This document shows positions 1 to 8,835 of a DNA stretch of 64,000 nt, piece by piece. The stretch is from Phytohabitans maris (GTDB lineage Bacteria; Actinomycetota; Actinomycetes; Mycobacteriales; Micromonosporaceae): positions 1-64,000 of the forward strand of contig NZ_JAVHUY010000037.1 in assembly GCF_031085175.1 (NCBI RefSeq). The letters run 5' to 3'. A model generated the notes under the pieces. The model saw nothing but the letters and a program-made list of their open reading frames with translations. It did not search any database and was not told the DNA's origin. Every line of letters starts with the position of its first letter. Position 1 is the stretch's first letter. The translations under genes and the position numbers were made by a program.

Positions 1-64
1 GCGCGCTACGAGCTGTTAACCGGGAACTGGCCGGCCGGTTCGGGCTGTGCTGTTGTTCGGCTGG

Positions 65-724
65 TCAGTTACTCCGCTGGCTGCCGTCGGACGTGCCGGC
101 AGAAGGCTCGATCGCTGCGATTGCCGCCCCGACCGGTGCGGTCTTTCCTGCCGCGACCTTGATCTCCAGCAGGGTGCCGGAAGCTTGCGCGGGTATCTCG
201 GTGTCGACCTTGTCGGTGGAGACCTCGACCAGCGGTTCGCCTGCCTCGACGGTGTCGCCGACATGTTTGAGCCAGCGTGTCACGGTGGCCTCGACGACGT
301 GCTCGCCGAATGCCGGCATCGTGACAAACACGGCGAGGTCGCCGTGCCGTGCGGTGTTGGCCAGTGTGACCGCGGGGGTGGGCTGCTTCTGCCGGGTTGT
401 AGCAGGGTCACATCGTCGCGAGCGGTAGTGCTTCCACAGGACGGTAGTGGCGGCCAGGCCGAGAAGTACTGCGGCGGCGCCCTTCCATTGCCGTTCGAAT
501 GCTGGGCGCTGATCCCCGAGTGCGGCATCGCCGGCCAGCGTGAGGCAGATGAGGGCGACGAGCCAGCCGTGGGGACGCGAGATCGGTGACGGCTCTGCTC
601 GGGCACGAATAGCTGACACCAGCGCGAGGGCGGTGCTCGCGACAACCACAAGGGGCAACCCGACACGCCATACCGAGCCGATGAGCTGCACGCAACGCAG
701 TATGGGGCAGACGCAGCGGCCCAC
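65..724 (-). CDS. Membrane-anchored lipoyl-domain protein
   Basis: 219 residues from a GTG start. Three hydrophobic stretches (about residues 12-40, 53-68 and 82-97) suggest an integral membrane N-terminal half. Residues 133-209 form a biotinyl/lipoyl carrier domain with the motif [11 protein letters not shown]172 in DKVD is the expected lipoylated lysine, and the flanking residues match the lipoyl domains of actinobacterial E2 (dihydrolipoamide acyltransferase) subunits. No E2 catalytic or subunit-binding domain follows, so this is a free-standing carrier tethered to the membrane. No E1, E3 or lipoyl ligase lies nearby. The domain identity is clear; the partner enzyme and the membrane topology are unknown. 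Confidence 0.72.
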   Translation of the reverse strand: MGRCVCPILRCVQLIGSVWRVGLPLVVVASTALALVSAIRARAEPSPISRPHGWLVALICLTLAGDAALGDQRPAFERQWKGAAAVLLGLAATTVLWKHYRSRRCDPATTRQKQPTPAVTLANTARHGDLAVFVTMPAFGEHVVEATVTRWLKHVGDTVEAGEPLVEVSTDKVDTEIPAQASGTLLEIKVAAGKTAPVGAAIAAIEPSAGTSDGSQRSN

Positions 725-948
725 CCCAACCGGCGATCGACATCTTGGGCCAGACGCGAGGCGAGGCCGTCCTCATTTGCCGCGATGAAGCGCATCGCGA
801 TTCCGGTGTTTTGGTCAGGGGTAGGGGAGGTCCCCGGCCTGCCGCATCGGCACTTGTGTGGTGATCTTCGCGGCTTGCGATGCCAGCGGAAGGGTGCTGG
901 CGTGCGAGACTCGCAGCGGCGAGACGGTTGTGGTGAAGGGGTCGGTGG

Positions 949-2418
949 ATGGTTGGTGGTGTGCCGGCGCCGATCCACCTGGCGAAGGTGTTGGATGGCC
1001 TTGCGGAGAACCCGGCGTTGCCGGTCGGGTTGGTCCGCCGGCTGGTGCGGTACCGTCGTGGCTTCGGTCATGTCGCCAAGCGAGCGGACCTGACCGCTGA
1101 GGTGATCGAGGAGATCCTCGCCTCGGGCCACCATTGGTTGTTGCACTCGCTCGCGCTCAACCGCCAGTTGCCGCACGCGGTGCGGATGCGGCTGGCGGTT
1201 CATGCCGATCCGGGCATCCGGGCCGCCTTGGTCGTGGGAGCCTGTGACGCACCGCGCGAGCTGTACGAGCAGCTCGTCGACGATGTGGACCAGCGGGTGC
1301 GGGAGTACCTTGCCGAACGCGACGACGTACCGACCGACCTGCTCGCACTGCTCGCCCGGGACCCTGAACCGACAGTTCGGGCCACGCTGGCGCGGTGGTG
1401 GACACAGGCCCCAGAAGCGGTCCGGCGGGTCCTGCTCACCGATCCGGTCGATCAGGTCCGTGCTGCCGCCTGCTCGACCTACTACGCGCGGCTGCCGCAC
1501 CCGGTGCCGCCACCCGATCTCGTACCAGGTCTGCTCGACGACCCGGTCACCCGCGCGGGGGTCGTACGCCATGCGGTCCTGACGCCGCAACTGGCCTCAC
1601 AGTTGGCCGCAGACCGCGACTACCGGGTCCGCCGCCAGGTCGCTGAGCACCCGCAGCTGCCCCCGGCGGTGCGGAACCTGCTCGTCGACGATCCCAGCGC
1701 GAGCGTGCGCGTGGGCGTCTTCGGCCGCCGCGACACACCCGAACCGGTACGCCGCCGGCTCTACACCGACATCCAGCAGGGCGACCGGCCGCTGACCGAC
1801 CTGTTCGACGACGAACTCGACGACGACGCACTGGAGCAGCAGCTCGAAGACCAGTTGGCCATCGCCGAACTGCGCCACCTGCGGCTGGACTGGGTCACCG
1901 CCGATCCGTTGCCGTACGTGTCCTCGCCGTACATCTGCTTCCGGCGCTGCGCTGCGCACAGCCGGTCGCTGCCGGACGAGGCGGTCATCCGACTGCTTAA
2001 CGATGAGGACAGCGGCGTGCGTACGACCATGGCCACGTGTGCCCCGCACCTGGTCGACCTTGTCACGGCCGAGCGTATCGACCGCGAGTTCCGCCCGGAC
2101 AAGAAGACGAGCTGGCGTCCTGCCGACGTGTTCGCTTTCCCGCCGCAGACCTTGCGGCGGCTCGCCACCGACCCCGATCCGTGGATGCGCTGTCTGTCGC
2201 CCCGGGACCCGGACCTGCCCGCCGAACTGGCCGAACGCCTGGCAGCCGACCCCGACAGCGCCGTCCGCCGCGCGGTCGCCGGGCATCCGAACCTGCCAGT
2301 GCACGCACGTCGCACCCTGCTCGCGGACTCGAGCGAGCGGGTGGCACACGCCGCGGCCGCGGCAGCGACGCTGCCCGTAGCCGACATGGACCGGCTACTC
2401 ACCCTCGCCGCCCTCTGA
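949..2418 (+). CDS. Leucine-rich-repeat-variant (LRV/HEAT-like) repeat protein
   Basis: 489 residues made almost entirely of short helical repeats of about 22-25 residues with the pattern L..N..LP..V...L..D....VR..LA, for example HPQLPPAVRNLLVDDPSASV and HPNLPVHARRTLLADSSERV. This is the LRV/HEAT-like repeat type common in actinobacteria, usually a protein-interaction scaffold. An acidic linker (DLFDDELDDDALEQQLEDQ) interrupts the repeats near residue 285. No catalytic domain, signal peptide or membrane segment is visible. The ATG at 949 is the first good start; a GTG follows four codons later. The partner is unknown, and the neighbours do not suggest an operon. Confidence 0.7.
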   Translation: MVGGVPAPIHLAKVLDGLAENPALPVGLVRRLVRYRRGFGHVAKRADLTAEVIEEILASGHHWLLHSLALNRQLPHAVRMRLAVHADPGIRAALVVGACDAPRELYEQLVDDVDQRVREYLAERDDVPTDLLALLARDPEPTVRATLARWWTQAPEAVRRVLLTDPVDQVRAAACSTYYARLPHPVPPPDLVPGLLDDPVTRAGVVRHAVLTPQLASQLAADRDYRVRRQVAEHPQLPPAVRNLLVDDPSASVRVGVFGRRDTPEPVRRRLYTDIQQGDRPLTDLFDDELDDDALEQQLEDQLAIAELRHLRLDWVTADPLPYVSSPYICFRRCAAHSRSLPDEAVIRLLNDEDSGVRTTMATCAPHLVDLVTAERIDREFRPDKKTSWRPADVFAFPPQTLRRLATDPDPWMRCLSPRDPDLPAELAERLAADPDSAVRRAVAGHPNLPVHARRTLLADSSERVAHAAAAAATLPVADMDRLLTLAAL

Positions 2419-2770
2419 CCAGCAGCGAGTCCGCATCCCCCAGACGCGCACATGACGCAACGAGCGTGTCCGCCGATCATCCACGCCGACGCCACCACCG
2501 CGCCACACCCTGCCGGCCAATCAGCAAGCCGAGCCACAGCGCGACTCTGCCGAGAACAGTGCGTTCGATCAAGGATTGGCACAAATTCACAGGTATTGGA
2601 ATCCATCGACAAGCATTTGGCGAGCCAGCACTTTCATTAGAAGTACGCGGGCGGTTTTGTGCGGCGACCGGCCAAGCTGCGGCTCGCGCAGGCTATATTA
2701 CTTACATACTTCAGGCGAGTCTTGTGAGTCTGGTAGACCTCCGCTGGTACATGCGGCACAATGTCAGACC
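2419..2770. other. Intergenic stretch, AT-richer
   Basis: About 350 bases between the LRV protein and the SEFIR gene. The last 200 bases are visibly richer in A/T than the surroundings, as is the start of the next gene, which fits a recently acquired insert. I see no coding sequence, clear terminator or repeat in it. Confidence 0.5.
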
Positions 2771-3724
2771 GTGAGTGATCCCGCTGCCAGCGCGCCTGCG
2801 CCGCGCGTCTTCGTCTCTTACTCTTGGGACTCCGAGCCGCACAAGGCGTGGGTCCTGCAGTTGGCCGTTCGGCTTCGTCGCAACGGCATCGACGTCGTCC
2901 TCGACCGATGGAATGCTCGCCTCGGAGCCAACCTGCCGCTATTTACGGAGGAGGGTGTGGACGCGTCCGACAGGATCCTCGTCATCGTTACCGAGATGTA
3001 TGCCCACAAGGCATACGAAGGTCGCGGTGGCGTCTCATACGAACGCCGATTGTTGACCGCCGACCTGATGGATGATCTCACTAACGACCGGATCCTCACG
3101 ATCTTGCGCGACAACCCAGATCGCAAGATCCCGATCTTTCTCGGCCAGCCGGTATATCTCGACTTTCGCGACGACGCGGACTATGAGACCCGGTACGCCG
3201 AACTGATACACAACCTGCATGGGCGAGAGATTCTCCCCGTCCCCCTGCTCGGGCCGAACCCGTTCCTAAGCAACCCACCATCGGAGGTCGAACTTGCGTT
3301 GCGTAACGATCCTGCTCGCTACGTCAGCCCAAACGCGCGGGGATCGGTTACCTTCGACCACTCCAACAACGACGGGCGGTACGTGCTCGGATCCGGCGAC
3401 ATGACGTTCACCCTCAAAACCAGCAATGCTGGAAAAGGAAGTGTGTACGTTTACAACGACCCAGTCGACATCCAACTGGTTGCGCTTGCCGCCGGCATCA
3501 CCGAGCCGTCGCAGATAAGCGACGCCAGCGTCCACGACAGCTCATCCCGGTCAAGGCATATTCGCCAAGGTGATGCAGTTGTATTGCGCAACTCTAATGG
3601 ATACTGGGCTGTCGTCTGCGTCGACGAGGTTCACACCCGTGACAGCGCTCCATCCGGACGACCGTCGTTAAGCTTCCGGTACGCGATTCAACCAGACCGC
3701 ACGGCTGACTTCTCACGCCTATGA
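2771..3724 (+). CDS. SEFIR/TIR-like domain protein with C-terminal beta domain
   Basis: 317 residues from a GTG start at 2771, chosen because it directly precedes the conserved domain; upstream in-frame codons are not protein-like. Residues 11-150 look like a SEFIR (TIR-related) domain: RVFVSYSWDSEPHKAWVLQL, a short helix, then DVVLDRW, LGANLPLF and SDRILVIVTEMYAHKA, and a later GGVSYERRLLTADL. Bacterial SEFIR/TIR proteins are often NAD-cleaving immune effectors. Residues 205-310 form an unrecognised, probably beta-rich domain (YVLGSGDMTFTLKTSN, GSVYVYND) that could sense a ligand. Codon use is less GC-biased than the neighbours. It stands alone, with no adjacent NTPase or cyclase. Domain assignment is good; an anti-phage role is inference. 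Confidence 0.7.
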   Translation: MSDPAASAPAPRVFVSYSWDSEPHKAWVLQLAVRLRRNGIDVVLDRWNARLGANLPLFTEEGVDASDRILVIVTEMYAHKAYEGRGGVSYERRLLTADLMDDLTNDRILTILRDNPDRKIPIFLGQPVYLDFRDDADYETRYAELIHNLHGREILPVPLLGPNPFLSNPPSEVELALRNDPARYVSPNARGSVTFDHSNNDGRYVLGSGDMTFTLKTSNAGKGSVYVYNDPVDIQLVALAAGITEPSQISDASVHDSSSRSRHIRQGDAVVLRNSNGYWAVVCVDEVHTRDSAPSGRPSLSFRYAIQPDRTADFSRL

Positions 3725-3861
3725 AATATTCCTACGAACAACGGCTTCAAAATACAACGTGCATTCTTCTGCCGCCGATCGCGCATGGCCGTGCGTCGAG
3801 ATGCCCGGGGCGATTTGGTCTTCGTAGCCTCGCTTGCCGGTCGGAGGCTTGAGGCTGCGGC

Positions 3862-4213
3862 TCAGGCTTCGTCCCAGCGCCCGGCATCGGCTCCCCACTC
3901 GGACGGCGCTGCCTGACGTGCGTCGTCTGAGCTCACCATCTGCAGGTCGGTCGCCCGGACCTTCACGACTGGGATATCGAATGTGACCTCCACGTTCGAC
4001 CCGTCCGCGAACGAGACCGTCACGTGGGTGTCGGGACCTGCTGGGTGGTTGTCCATCCAATTGCACGTGGACGACCTCAGCCGTCAGGGATCCGTCCGGA
4101 CGTACCAATGCGAATCCCTCAAGGTCGCCCTGGGCAACGTCCGGATGGAGCCGTCTGCGTTGCTCCGCAAGCTGCTGCTCTCGCCAGCGTCGTCGTGCCT
4201 CCGTGTTCGCCAC
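3862..4213 (-). pseudogene. Small hypothetical gene split by a frameshift
   Basis: The first part (GTG at 4213, about 55 codons, MANTEARRRWREQQLAEQRR and a segment ending VVHVQLDGQ) reads like a genuine soluble protein, but after about 4045 that frame turns into arginine-rich nonsense. The adjacent frame then continues with protein-like sequence (HPAGPDTHVTVSFADGSNVE, then VTFDIPVVKV, ending GADAGRWDEA at 3862). Joined, they give about 115 residues. An ATG at 4056 overlapping the junction means two overlapping genes cannot be excluded. I do not recognise the family. Confidence 0.4.
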
Positions 4214-4414
4214 GGAGGGAATTCTTCAACTGGGCCATGCCGGCGGCAAACCCGCGGTGTGCGCGGGCGTGGGAAAATGAACGTCCGGATCTGCCGCGTG
4301 GTCGGCCGCTACTGACCGTAAGTGTCGGCTCGACGACTGAGCGCGGAGGCAGTCCGCTGTATCCACTACCTTTGCTTAGCCGTTGCCCTACCTGCGTTGC
4401 TCACCGGGGGTTCC

Positions 4415-5008
4415 TGTTGTCCACGCTTGACATCGAGAGACCGGCCGTCACGGTCGCTGGCCGCCTCGTCAAGGACCCATTCCAGCGACTCGCCTGCTAT
4501 GCGCAGAAATACGCGGAAAACGCTACTGAGGTACGACCTTGGTTCATCTGACGATCCGGACCGCATCACGGTCGAGGACGTCGTCCGCACTCGTGTGATC
4601 GGATCCCGAATCAGCTGGGCGGAGAGCGAACGTCTCATCCTCGCCTGTCATGAGGCGGCCGACCTTCTCGCGGCGATCCCGGCGACCGCACACCTTCGCG
4701 ACGCCGATCCAGCCGTGCATGGTGGTCTCTACGATCAGGCACTCGCCGTCTTCGGCCGGCTTTTGGCCCCTGGCATCCGTTTCGCAAAAGGTATCGAAGG
4801 TTCTGCACCTTAAGCGACCGCACCTGTTTCCGATCCTCGATGCGCGCGTCCTCCGCGCTTATCACCTCACAGCGGCCGAGGCTGCCATCCGCTACCGAAC
4901 GGAACGTCCCGGGTTCCGACTCTTGTACTGGGCGGCCGTCAGGAAGGACGTGATCGGCAGCGGCAACATCGCCGCCTTTGCGGCGCTGCGGGGACTCGCT
5001 GATCCCGG
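4415..5008 (+). pseudogene. DUF6308-like gene, twice frameshifted and 3'-truncated
   Basis: Three consecutive reading-frame pieces assemble into one protein: STLDIERPAVTVAGRLVKD (about 4418-4530), then DPDRITVEDVVRTRVIGSRI through VFGRLLAPGIRFAKGI (about 4525-4797), then KVLHLKRPHLFPILDARVLR and FRLLYWAAVRKDVIGSGNIA (about 4790-5008). The order and motifs resemble actinobacterial DUF6308 proteins, which I know only as uncharacterised. The 3' end runs into the truncated IS66 transposase on the other strand, where the two proteins share a junction near 5000. Two frameshifts plus truncation make it a relic. Family assignment is moderate; relic status is strong. Confidence 0.5.
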
Positions 5009-6074
5009 TCGCCTCGCGCAGGATGTGCGCGTTGCACAGCGCGTGGGTGCAGCCGGTGAAGCCGTCGTAGCCGCTGTACGCGTCGTGCACCGCTATGCCG
5101 GTGAAGCGGGGCAGGATCCCGAATGCGGTCATCGACGCGGCAGCGCGGCCGTGTTTGTCGATGTGATAGGCGGTCAGCCGGCCGGTCGCGGCGGCGTGCG
5201 GCCAGTGGTTTCGCCCGGCGACCCGGGTCACCGTCTCGTCGAAATGCGCCACCGGCGCGGCGGCGATCGCGTCCTTGATCGCCTCGTTCGCGGGTCCGAC
5301 AGCCGCGGCCATCCGGGCACACGCGGTCGTCACCCACCCGACCGAGACCTCGATGCCGGCCAGGTCGGCGAGGATCTCGGTGATCCGGGCGACCGGGATG
5401 TGGTGCTGCGCAGCCAGGTACGCGGCCAGCATCGTGACCATCGGCCCGTACACCGCCGGCCCGGTCACCCCGTGCGGGGCCGCCGCACGGGTCCGGCTAC
5501 CGCAACCGGCACAGGCCAGTACATGCAGCAGATGCGCGGTGACCCGCACCCGCACCTCGGGGATGTCGAACACCTGCCGCACGACCGGATCACCGGCCGG
5601 TCCGGCTACGGGATCGAGGCCGTCACCGCAGTCGCCGCACGCGGCCGGGTAATGATCGACCTGCTCATCCGGGACCCGTACCTGCGACAACGCCGTACCC
5701 GTACCGCCCGGCTGCTTACCCGGCTCGCGGCCCCTACGGCCACGCATCGAGGCCGGCGGCGGCTTGTCCAGCCCGTCCGACGACGGCGGTTTGCTGGAGT
5801 TCGTCGAGTTCAGCCCCGACCGGCGCCGCAACTCGGCGTTCTCCGCTTGCAGGACCGCGTTCTCCCGCCGCAGCTCGATATTCTCCGCGACCAGCCGAGC
5901 GTTGTCCGATTCAAGGCCAGCGACCCGTGCGGTCAACTCGTCCAGCCGTGCCGTCAACCCGACAACCAGAACGGCAAGCTCGTCATACGACGGACCCTCA
6001 CCGCCCCGGCCAGGCACCACACCAAGATCATCCCATAGTGGACACCACGGCCCCGGATCAGAGGTCGACACCAC
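5005..6074 (-). mobile_element. IS66-family transposase, C-terminally truncated
   Basis: The first 355 or so residues are IS66-type transposase: a leucine-zipper-like N terminus (VAGLESDNARLVAENIELRR), the NSTNSSKPPSSD motif, a zinc-finger-like region with CGDC and CAGC, then the DDE domain with APVAHFDETVTR (first Asp) and AVHDAYSGYDG (second Asp) followed by HALCNAHILRE. After about residue 356 the frame continues through the DUF6308-like relic and has no further similarity to the family, so the part carrying the catalytic Glu is missing. I see no IstA/TnpB-type accessory genes or terminal repeats. The element should be immobile. Confidence 0.8.
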
Positions 6075-6222
6075 GACTCAGGCGACCTGAACAGTCACCT
6101 CGGCGGGGTGTCGGCGGCGGACCGGGCGCCCATGCGTGCCCGGCTCGCCGCGATGGCCACCCCGCGGGACGGCGACAGCCCGCCCGTGGCGGCGCTGCGG
6201 GCGATCCTGCGCGACGAAGCTG

Positions 6223-6351
6223 ATGGCCCATGTGACCGCCAACGTCGAGCAATGGCCACCGTTGACAGACAAGCAACGCGAAACGTTGAGTGCGTTGCTG
6301 CACCGCAATGTGAAGTGGCCAACGCGGCGACCGGGCAAGCGTGCGGCCTGA
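6223..6351 (+). CDS. Small hypothetical protein (42 aa), possibly a remnant
   Basis: Starts MAHVTANVEQWPPLTDKQRE. The motif WPPLTDKQRETLSALL followed by a basic tail is common at the ends of small actinobacterial mobile-element proteins of unknown function. No clear ribosome binding site is visible, and the sequence sits among IS and HTH relics, so it may be the surviving 3' end of a longer gene. Confidence 0.3.
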   Translation: MAHVTANVEQWPPLTDKQRETLSALLHRNVKWPTRRPGKRAA

Positions 6352-6404
6352 ACGGCTTGGGCCGCACATCACGCTATGGGGCGTCCTCACCATCGGGGCG
6401 CCCC

Positions 6405-6500
6405 ATAGCGTCCAGACGACTCGTTCGCCACGCGGCCAGCCGAGCCGGGGTCTCGCACACCACCTGGTTACGCATCGAGCGCGGTGAGATGCACCGTCCG
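6405..6500 (+). pseudogene. XRE-type helix-turn-helix fragment
   Basis: One frame here reads RLVRHAASRAGVSHTTWLRI followed by ERGEM, the core of an XRE/Cro helix-turn-helix (helix, turn AGVSHTT, recognition helix, then E-R-G-E). The flanks do not continue as a regulator, so only the DNA-binding core remains. Confidence 0.35.
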
Positions 6501-6576
6501 CTACATGAGGATCAACACCCCGAAGACAACGTCAACAGAATTACGAAGCTCGGAGCAAATGATCTTTAGCGACCCA

Positions 6577-7413
6577 TCACGCGGGATTCTCGCATGGGTT
6601 GAGGTCCAAGGAGTTGGGCTTGCGGTCTTCCGGTGACGCATTGGGCAGCTTGTCCCGGAATATATGGTCCCATTCTTCGTCGATGAACTTAGCGAGCTTC
6701 TCGCGAAGAAACTCGCACAGTTTCGGGCTGTTGTTTCGTATGCCGATTCCGTACCGCTCGCTCCCAACCCGGATATTAGGAACTACTCGAAGATCATGCT
6801 TTTGGTCGTGGGCGACAAAGCCGTCAAGAATAACCCTGTCCGATGAGATCGCGTCTACCCCTTCGTGGTTGCGGAGGCGGTCGACACAGCGTTGGAGGGT
6901 GTTCTCCGGCGACGGCTCAATTTTCATATCGAACAAGCGCTGCTGATTGGTGGACCCGTGTGTGACACAGATCGTCTTGTTCTCGATGTCCTTGCGCGCG
7001 TTGATCGGACTGCCTACGAGCGTCATGACGCCCTGCGAGTCGGTCAAGTAAGGGCCGACGAAGTCAATGGATTTTCGCCGCTCGTCTGTGATCGAGAAGT
7101 TGGCGATTACCAGCTTGATATCGCTCCGTTCGGTCAGGCGGGTCATGCGCTCGTCGGTCTTTAGGGACACGTATTGCGGCGTGAAGCCGATCTCGCGCCC
7201 GAGCCAGTTGCCCAAAGCGATGTCAAAGCCGTCCCAGATACCGTTCGTATACGCGCTCCAACCGGGCAGGTCGGTGTTGACGCCGATGCTTACGATGCCG
7301 GACAGATACTCAGCCGGGTCCGCCTCATCGGAACTTCGGCCGCAACCCGCTATGAGCAAGGCAGACGTGCCAAGAAGCACGCTGACCCACCGCCTGAAAC
7401 CTACTGTGGTCAT
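6577..7413 (-). CDS. Solute-binding lipoprotein, family 3 (amino-acid type)
   Basis: 278 residues. The ATG at 7413 has GGAG six bases upstream. The N terminus is a lipoprotein signal (FRRWVSVLLGTSALLIAGCG) with lipobox LIAGC. The rest is the SBP_bac_3 fold: VSIGVNTDLPGWSAY, GFDIALGNWLGREIGF, LVIANFSITDERRKSIDFVG and YGIGIRNNSPKLCEFL. Such proteins capture amino acids for ABC importers, yet no permease or ATPase gene is present; instead it follows a membrane protein by 14 bases. It may therefore be a sensor or an orphan receptor. The gene is AT-richer than its surroundings, consistent with transfer. Confidence 0.75.
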   Translation of the reverse strand: MTTVGFRRWVSVLLGTSALLIAGCGRSSDEADPAEYLSGIVSIGVNTDLPGWSAYTNGIWDGFDIALGNWLGREIGFTPQYVSLKTDERMTRLTERSDIKLVIANFSITDERRKSIDFVGPYLTDSQGVMTLVGSPINARKDIENKTICVTHGSTNQQRLFDMKIEPSPENTLQRCVDRLRNHEGVDAISSDRVILDGFVAHDQKHDLRVVPNIRVGSERYGIGIRNNSPKLCEFLREKLAKFIDEEWDHIFRDKLPNASPEDRKPNSLDLNPCENPA

Positions 7414-7427
7414 GCGTTTCTCCAGGG

Positions 7428-8093
7428 TTACCACGGCATACGGTGTAGGACGATCCGAGCGAGGGTCACAGTGAGGATGCACCCCTGGTTGGGTGGCACA
7501 ACGAGGGTGATTTGCAGTTTCACCGTGTCCGCGCCCTCGGGTATCGCGATTGCGGCCTCGGTACCGTGCCGTGCCTCCTTGACCGCGAGGTGCTGGCCAT
7601 CGACAACGGGTGTGATCATCAGCCGCGCGGGAAGGACGCAGTCGCCTAGGGAGCCGACCGCGGTCAGCGTGGGCGTGAAGGTCAACTCGCCACGCCATCC
7701 CGATCTCGACAGCCTAGGTTCAACGGTGGCCGGCGCCTGCTCGCTGAGCTGAAACGCCTCACCCACATGTACGTTTACGTCGGTGTACCGGTCGTACCAC
7801 AACCAGCCCAGCCCGGGCAGCACCGCACCAACCAGCAGCGTGACAGCGCCAACGACGACCTTCTTTCGCTGGCCTACCGGCGCATGGTGTGCCGCCGGTT
7901 CCCTTCGTGCGAAGATTGCGCTGGCCGTCCCGTAAATGGCGAACGGCAGCGCGATCACCTGTGCCAGATTCGCGCCCCATTCCCCGAGCGCCAGCAGCAC
8001 GATGGTCAAGGCAATCGTTGGGACTGCCAGGGGCACCATCCAGTACGCGTGCTGCGCGAGCGTGGAGCCTGGGCTGCCTGAGAGCCGAGCCAT
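7428..8093 (-). CDS. Membrane protein with extracytoplasmic C-terminal domain
   Basis: 221 residues. I take the second ATG, at 8093, because GAAGG lies six bases before it, whereas the upstream ATG (8099) abuts the same GAAGG. Three hydrophobic segments follow: two near residues 15-60 (YWMVPLAVPTIALTIVLLAL, NLAQVIALPFAIYGTASAIF) and one near 80-100 (VVVGAVTLLVGAVLPGLGWL). The remaining 120 residues are beta-rich with two cysteines and may lie outside the membrane. It ends 14 bases before the lipoprotein gene, so the two are probably one operon. The family is not recognised. Confidence 0.6.
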   Translation of the reverse strand: MARLSGSPGSTLAQHAYWMVPLAVPTIALTIVLLALGEWGANLAQVIALPFAIYGTASAIFARREPAAHHAPVGQRKKVVVGAVTLLVGAVLPGLGWLWYDRYTDVNVHVGEAFQLSEQAPATVEPRLSRSGWRGELTFTPTLTAVGSLGDCVLPARLMITPVVDGQHLAVKEARHGTEAAIAIPEGADTVKLQITLVVPPNQGCILTVTLARIVLHRMPW

Positions 8094-8219
8094 TGTCATC
8101 CTTCATCAGTGGCAAAGAAGCAAGACCGTGACGCTATTGGTACCTGTCGCTCAATTGATCCTCATCGGCGTCGGGGCCGGCTGCTGTTCTGGCCAGCGCC
8201 GGCTGATAACAGGTCGTCA

Positions 8220-8345
8220 TCAGTCGGTAACTCCCATCAACTGAAGTGTGCCGATCAAGGCCACCACGGTCGTAATGACACCAGCAAGCCCAGTCAAAAT
8301 CCCAGGTAGCGTCGTCCGCCGGTTTTGACGAGTCGGCGTTTCCAT
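8220..8345 (-). CDS. 41-residue single-span membrane peptide
   Basis: Reads METPTRQNRRTTLPGILTGL then AGVITTVVALIGTLQLMGVTD. A basic N terminus is followed by one hydrophobic helix of about 20 residues, so the C terminus would lie outside. It lies upstream of, and in the same orientation as, the membrane protein and lipoprotein genes, with a 126-base gap to the next. Coding status rests on the coherent basic-plus-helix pattern only; no close ribosome binding site is obvious. Confidence 0.4.
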   Translation of the reverse strand: METPTRQNRRTTLPGILTGLAGVITTVVALIGTLQLMGVTD

Positions 8346-8378
8346 GGCCGCCATTCAAGCACACCAGTCAAGCAGGAC

Positions 8379-8835
8379 GATGTCCCAAGGACTCCTCTAC
8401 GAAAGGTGACTTGCCAGCCTCGGTCAACATCACCAGCCACCGACCAACCAGCGGCGGCCTGTCGGCAGCAGTGAAGAGCACAGGCGCTTCGGGTCACCCA
8501 CCGGCTGACCACAAACCCGCGATGGCCGGCCCAGGCAACCCGAGTCTTGACCGCGCCGGCCGGCGGGCGGCGGGACACGCCCAGCATGCGGCCGGCGTCC
8601 GCCCGGTCCTTCGGACAGCGGTAGGTTGAGCAGTCAGCGACGTGACCGGCCACCGCAAACACGGCCACGTCGCCCCAACGCACGGATTTGCCCCATGTGC
8701 GTGCATGTGATCTGGGCTGGTAAGGGCTGTCTGTCTGAATTTGACAGGGGACGCGAGCACCGGGAAGGTGTAGAGTTTGGCGGGTGCTCGTCCGGTACGT
8801 CTCCCTTGGGCGACTCCGGCGTTGCGCGGCAGCTC
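8379..8835. other. Intergenic region with one inverted repeat
   Basis: About 450 bases between the membrane-peptide operon and the 3' end of the STAND NTPase gene. An inverted repeat CGAGCACC (8754-8761) / GGTGCTCG (8783-8790) lies about 46 bases past the NTPase stop codon and may be part of its terminator. A long open frame on the minus strand has no recognisable protein character, so I do not call a gene. Confidence 0.35.

Noticed and set aside
8741-8776. TTGACA and TAGAGT as a promoter
   Set aside because: The spacing is 24 bases, too long for a sigma70-type promoter, and no gene follows in that direction.
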